Positions 61,315-64,000 of a DNA stretch of 64,000 nt are shown in pieces. The translations under genes were made by a program, and so were the position numbers. The notes beneath the pieces were generated by a model that searched no databases, was not told the DNA's origin, and worked only from the letters and a program-made list of their open reading frames with translations. Origin of the DNA: Helicobacter winghamensis ATCC BAA-430 (lineage in GTDB: Bacteria; Campylobacterota; Campylobacteria; Campylobacterales; Helicobacteraceae); NCBI RefSeq assembly GCF_028751035.1, contig NZ_CP063533.1, positions 496,001 to 560,000 of the forward strand, read 5' to 3'. Position 1 is the first letter of the stretch, and every line of letters starts with the position of its first letter.

Positions 61315-61320
61315 GATAAT
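61315..61320 (+). promoter_or_regulatory. -10-like element for the TRAP operon
   Basis: GATAAT lies 59 bases before the dctQ ATG, in an AT-rich leader that ends with GGGAG near the start codon. One mismatch from consensus. Confidence 0.35.
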
Positions 61321-61379
61321 ATTAAATTTTATGAAAAATTAAAATTACAATAATAATAATTGGGAGAGAAAGCGTTATT

Positions 61380-61952
61380 ATGCAAAAAGTTTTAAAGGTT
61401 GCAGAATTTTTAGATAAAATCGCATTGTCAAGCTCAAGGGTTTCTATGGTGGCACTTTGGGTGCTTGTTTTTTTGGTTTTTGGATTGTCAATTGCGCTTA
61501 ATTTTTCTTATGTAAATAGTAAGCTAGATGATTTAAGTTTGTATTGTTTTGCCTTGCTTGTTTTGCTTGCTATTCCGCATACACTTAAGGTGGATAAACA
61601 TGTGCGTGTGGATTTGATTTATGTGCATTACTCTCAAAAAGCAAAAATTATAAGTTGGTTTTTTGTAAATCTTTTATTTATTCTGCCTTTTTCTTTAATT
61701 TTGGTGAAATATGGATTAGATTTTATGATTCAATCTTATGTTATTAATGAAGCCTCTCCAAATGGCAAGATTCCTTATTACTTTATCTTTAAATCTTTTG
61801 TAGTGCTTGGTTTTGTGCTTTTAAGTTTGCAAAGCATTAGTGAAGCTTTAAAAGCGTTTGTCAAGATTAGACAGAAAGATTATGTAATTCCACAAGATAT
61901 TTATACAGAAGAATTTAAGCGCATAAAAGCGCAATCAGAAACAAAACGATAA
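61380..61952 (+). CDS. dctQ: TRAP transporter small membrane subunit
   Basis: A 190-residue DctQ-type four-helix membrane protein of a tripartite ATP-independent periplasmic transporter. Helices are clear in SMVALWVLVFLVFGLSIALNF, LYCFALLVLLAIPHTLKVDKHVRVDLIY (a family mark), ISWFFVNLLFILPFSLILV and a last one near 140-160. The Lys/Glu-rich C-terminal tail is cytoplasmic. It is followed 9 bases later by dctM, and dctP is third, a complete TRAP order. Confidence 0.9.
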   Translation: MQKVLKVAEFLDKIALSSSRVSMVALWVLVFLVFGLSIALNFSYVNSKLDDLSLYCFALLVLLAIPHTLKVDKHVRVDLIYVHYSQKAKIISWFFVNLLFILPFSLILVKYGLDFMIQSYVINEASPNGKIPYYFIFKSFVVLGFVLLSLQSISEALKAFVKIRQKDYVIPQDIYTEEFKRIKAQSETKR

Positions 61953-61961
61953 GGAATCTAA

Positions 61962-63290
61962 ATGGAATTGTTAGCTTTGGTTGGAATTGCTATTTTCTTG
62001 CTTATTTTGGGTGTTCCTGTGGCATTTGCCTTTGGTTCTAGCGGATTGTTTGTAGGAAGTTATCTAATGCTTTTTGGGGATAATCCTTATGTGCTAACAT
62101 TTTTGCCAAATCGCTTAGAGGGGATTTTTAGCAATGCAACTTTAATTTCGATTCCGCTTTTTATTTTAATGGGAATGATTTTAGAGAGAAGTGGGATTGC
62201 AGAGAGATTGATAAACTCTATTGCAAAACTTTTTGGATCTTTGGGGGGTGGAGCGGCAATAGGAGTAATTTTAGTTGGTGTTTTGCTTGCTGCAAGCACT
62301 GGGATTGTCGGAGCGACGGTTGTGATGATGGGAGTTATTGCCGTGCCCACAATGTTAAAGGCGGGCTATAATAAAAGTTTGGTTTCTGGTGTAGTTGCAG
62401 CTAGTGGCACACTAGGGCAGATTATTCCACCTTCTATTATTTTAATTATTCTAGCAGATGTTTTACATGTTAGTGTTAGAGATTTGTTTAGCGCAGCGAT
62501 TTTGCCTAGTGCAATTTTGGTTGGGCTTTATATTCTTTTTGTGCTTGGTGTTGTGATTTTTGCTCCAAAGTTTGCCCCAGCAAGCCCAGATCACTCTAAA
62601 AGACTTCGCGCATTGGCTTTGGAAGCTCTTAAAATGGCAATTCCTCCTATTGTGCTTATTATGCTTGTTTTGGGGAGTATTTTAACAGGGCTTGTGGAAC
62701 CTACTCAAGCAGCAGCTATTGGTGTAGTAGGAGCATTGCTTTTAGCATTTTTAAATGGTAGATTGGATATTGATTTATTAAAACATACTGGAAAAGAAAC
62801 GATTATTTTCTGTGGTATGGTATTTATGATTTTAATTGGAGCAAATTGTTTTACACTTGTGTTTAACGCACTTGGTGGCGATGTCGTTGTGTTGGAGTTT
62901 TTCTCACAATATCTTAATTCCCCTTTTTATTTTATGCTTGTAGCAATGCTTGTGATTTTTATTTTAGGATTCTTGATTGATTTTTTTGAGATTTGCTACA
63001 TTGCTTTACCGATTTTAGCTGGGATTGCAATGCATTATCAAATTGATATGCTTTGGTTTGCTTTGCTTGTTGCAATAAATTTGCAAACAAGTTTTTTAAC
63101 GCCACCTTTTGGATTTTCAATTTTCTTTTTGAAGTCTGCAGTTGGCGACACCATTAAAATTGGTGAAATTTATAAGGGCGTAATCCCATTTATTATATTA
63201 CAAATTTTGGTATTGGGAGTTGTTTTTTTATTCCCGCAATTAACGCTAACAAGCGATGATTGGGCTAAAATTTTAGAATTTATCTTTTAA
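61962..63290 (+). CDS. dctM: TRAP transporter large permease subunit
   Basis: A 442-residue sodium-coupled permease with about 12 helices and the DctM/SiaM fold. Signature parts: LILGVPVAFAFGSSGLFVG near the start, LEGIFSNATLISIPLFILMGMILERSGIAERL, TGIVGATVVMMGVIAVPTML, SGTLGQIIPPSIILIILAD and the second-half LVEPTQAAAIGVVGALL. Ends with FLTPPFGFSIFFLKSAV, also typical. It is between dctQ (9 bases) and dctP (14 bases). Confidence 0.95.
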   Translation: MELLALVGIAIFLLILGVPVAFAFGSSGLFVGSYLMLFGDNPYVLTFLPNRLEGIFSNATLISIPLFILMGMILERSGIAERLINSIAKLFGSLGGGAAIGVILVGVLLAASTGIVGATVVMMGVIAVPTMLKAGYNKSLVSGVVAASGTLGQIIPPSIILIILADVLHVSVRDLFSAAILPSAILVGLYILFVLGVVIFAPKFAPASPDHSKRLRALALEALKMAIPPIVLIMLVLGSILTGLVEPTQAAAIGVVGALLLAFLNGRLDIDLLKHTGKETIIFCGMVFMILIGANCFTLVFNALGGDVVVLEFFSQYLNSPFYFMLVAMLVIFILGFLIDFFEICYIALPILAGIAMHYQIDMLWFALLVAINLQTSFLTPPFGFSIFFLKSAVGDTIKIGEIYKGVIPFIILQILVLGVVFLFPQLTLTSDDWAKILEFIF

Positions 63291-63304
63291 TTTAAGGAGT
63301 TAAA

Positions 63305-64000
63305 ATGCAAAGACGAGAGTTTTTGAAAAATACAGGTTTAGGTGCAGTTTCTGTTTTAGGGGCTGCAGCATTGGTAGGTTGTGGTGGTGAAGATAAAGGG
63401 AGTGCGACACAAGGCGCAGTGCAAAATGTGGAACATTCTAAAAAGGCGAGTATGAAAATTCGTCTTGCAATGACTTGGCCAATCACTATGCCTATTTTAG
63501 CAGATACTGTGAAGCATTATGCGAAAATTGTCAGTGAGTTAAGTGGCGGCGGAATTGAAATTGAGATTTTCCCAGCAGGCAAGCTTGTGCCAGCGCTTGG
63601 CGTATTTGATGCAGTCAGTAGCGGACAAATTGACGCCTATCATTCAGCACCTTATTATTGGGAGGGCAAAAATACAGCATTTAATATTTTTTCTGGAATC
63701 CCTTTTGGTATGGTAGATGTTGAACAAAATGCGTGGTTTTTATACGGAGAGGGAATGAGTCTTTGGAGAGAAATTGCTGCAAAATATAATCTTTATCCGC
63801 TTTTAGGCGGAGCAACAAGCATTCAAATGGCTGGTTGGTATAAAAAAGAGATGTTAAGTATAAAAGATTTTGAAGGCTTAAGAATTCGTATAGTAGGAAT
63901 TGCTGGACAAGTGCTTTCAAAACTTGGAGCAGCAACAAAAAGCACTCCGGGTGGGGAGATTGTGCCTAATTTGGAAAGGGGTGTGTTAGATGCGGCAGAG
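63305..64000 (+). CDS. dctP: TRAP substrate-binding lipoprotein with Tat signal (partial)
   Basis: The first 232 codons of a gene cut by the right edge. AAGGAG lies 5 bases before the ATG. The signal begins MQRREFLKNTG, a clear twin-arginine motif, and ends in a lipobox-like LVGC, so the protein is probably folded before export by Tat and lipid anchored. The mature part reads IRLAMTWPITMPILADTVKHYA, AYHSAPYYWEGKNTAFNIFSGIPFGM and KDFEGLRIRIVGIAGQVLSKLGA, like the TakP subgroup of DctP proteins that bind alpha-keto acids; a keto-acid or hydroxy-acid substrate is an inference. tatB and tatC are coded at 27868-29075. Confidence 0.88.
   Translation, partial: MQRREFLKNTGLGAVSVLGAAALVGCGGEDKGSATQGAVQNVEHSKKASMKIRLAMTWPITMPILADTVKHYAKIVSELSGGGIEIEIFPAGKLVPALGVFDAVSSGQIDAYHSAPYYWEGKNTAFNIFSGIPFGMVDVEQNAWFLYGEGMSLWREIAAKYNLYPLLGGATSIQMAGWYKKEMLSIKDFEGLRIRIVGIAGQVLSKLGAATKSTPGGEIVPNLERGVLDAAE

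Noticed and set aside
1-64000. IS elements, prophage, CRISPR-Cas, restriction-modification or toxin-antitoxin genes
   Set aside because: Looked for in all intergenic regions and unnamed ORFs; no transposase, integrase, cas, methylase or typical toxin-antitoxin pair was recognised.

Overview
The window is a continuous, AT-rich (roughly one third G+C, judged by eye) stretch of a Campylobacterota chromosome, most likely a Helicobacter of the enterohepatic kind. Several blocks keep the gene order I know from H. pylori: recJ-pyrG with fliF-fliG-fliH-dxs, greA-dut-(two envelope genes)-coaX with lpxB, the M23 peptidase csd3 beside a NUDIX gene, trxA-trxB, and truA beside an LptF-type permease. A Campylobacter-like major outer membrane porin, purF and a TRAP transporter point away from the gastric species. 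The species assignment is inference; no rRNA is present.

Layout. 1-738: end of frdB, a terminator, tRNA-Ser(GGA) and a 320-base AT-rich gap. 739-4731: a large autotransporter with an 11-G tract in its 5' end (likely phase variable), followed at 9 bases by a c-type cytochrome with an odd Gln/Lys-rich leader. 4753-9876: MarC membrane protein and an ATPase on the minus strand, then pyrG and recJ on the plus strand. 9861-20219 (minus): hisC-fliF-fliG-fliH-dxs-mlaA-mlaC-RND exporter, a tightly packed run joining flagellar MS-ring/switch genes, isoprenoid synthesis and an outer-membrane lipid module. 20285-23477 (minus): an unrecognised protein with an OB-like start and a degenerate receiver-like end, a YfiH-family protein and a divergent MreB homologue. 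23597-25655 (plus): Ste24-type protease and prmC. 25644-29075 (minus): tatB-tatC-queA-rsmG and two small genes. 29176-38383: one small lipoprotein gene, then a long minus-strand series csd3-nudix-coiled coil-lpxB / greA-dut-YfgM-like-propeller-coaX-hisG-leuC.

38546-41358 (plus): small membrane protein, flgM (behind a good sigma-28 promoter), flgN-like gene and flgK. 41592-42971: major porin and its terminator. gpsA (minus) separates this from fliI, trxA, a membrane-anchored thioredoxin-like protein, trxB, dapB, purF and a YhcC-type radical SAM gene. 50479-56414 (plus): an EF-hand protein behind a candidate sigma-54 promoter, a 28-residue membrane microprotein, a UDG-family glycosylase, an unrecognised periplasmic protein, a YgjP-type metallopeptidase, an LptF-type permease and truA. 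polA and terC follow on the minus strand, then an NSS-family sodium symporter and a dctQ-dctM-dctP TRAP operon whose Tat-exported lipoprotein binding subunit runs off the right edge.

Most of the window is ordinary core genome: no IS element, prophage, CRISPR array or restriction system was found. The parts that stand out are the G-tract autotransporter with its cytochrome partner, the OB/pseudo-receiver protein, the divergent MreB, the cysteine-poor thioredoxin-like protein inside the trx operon, the sigma-54/EF-hand gene, and a strong local excess of the hexamer GGAATC (and its complement) in several reading frames.
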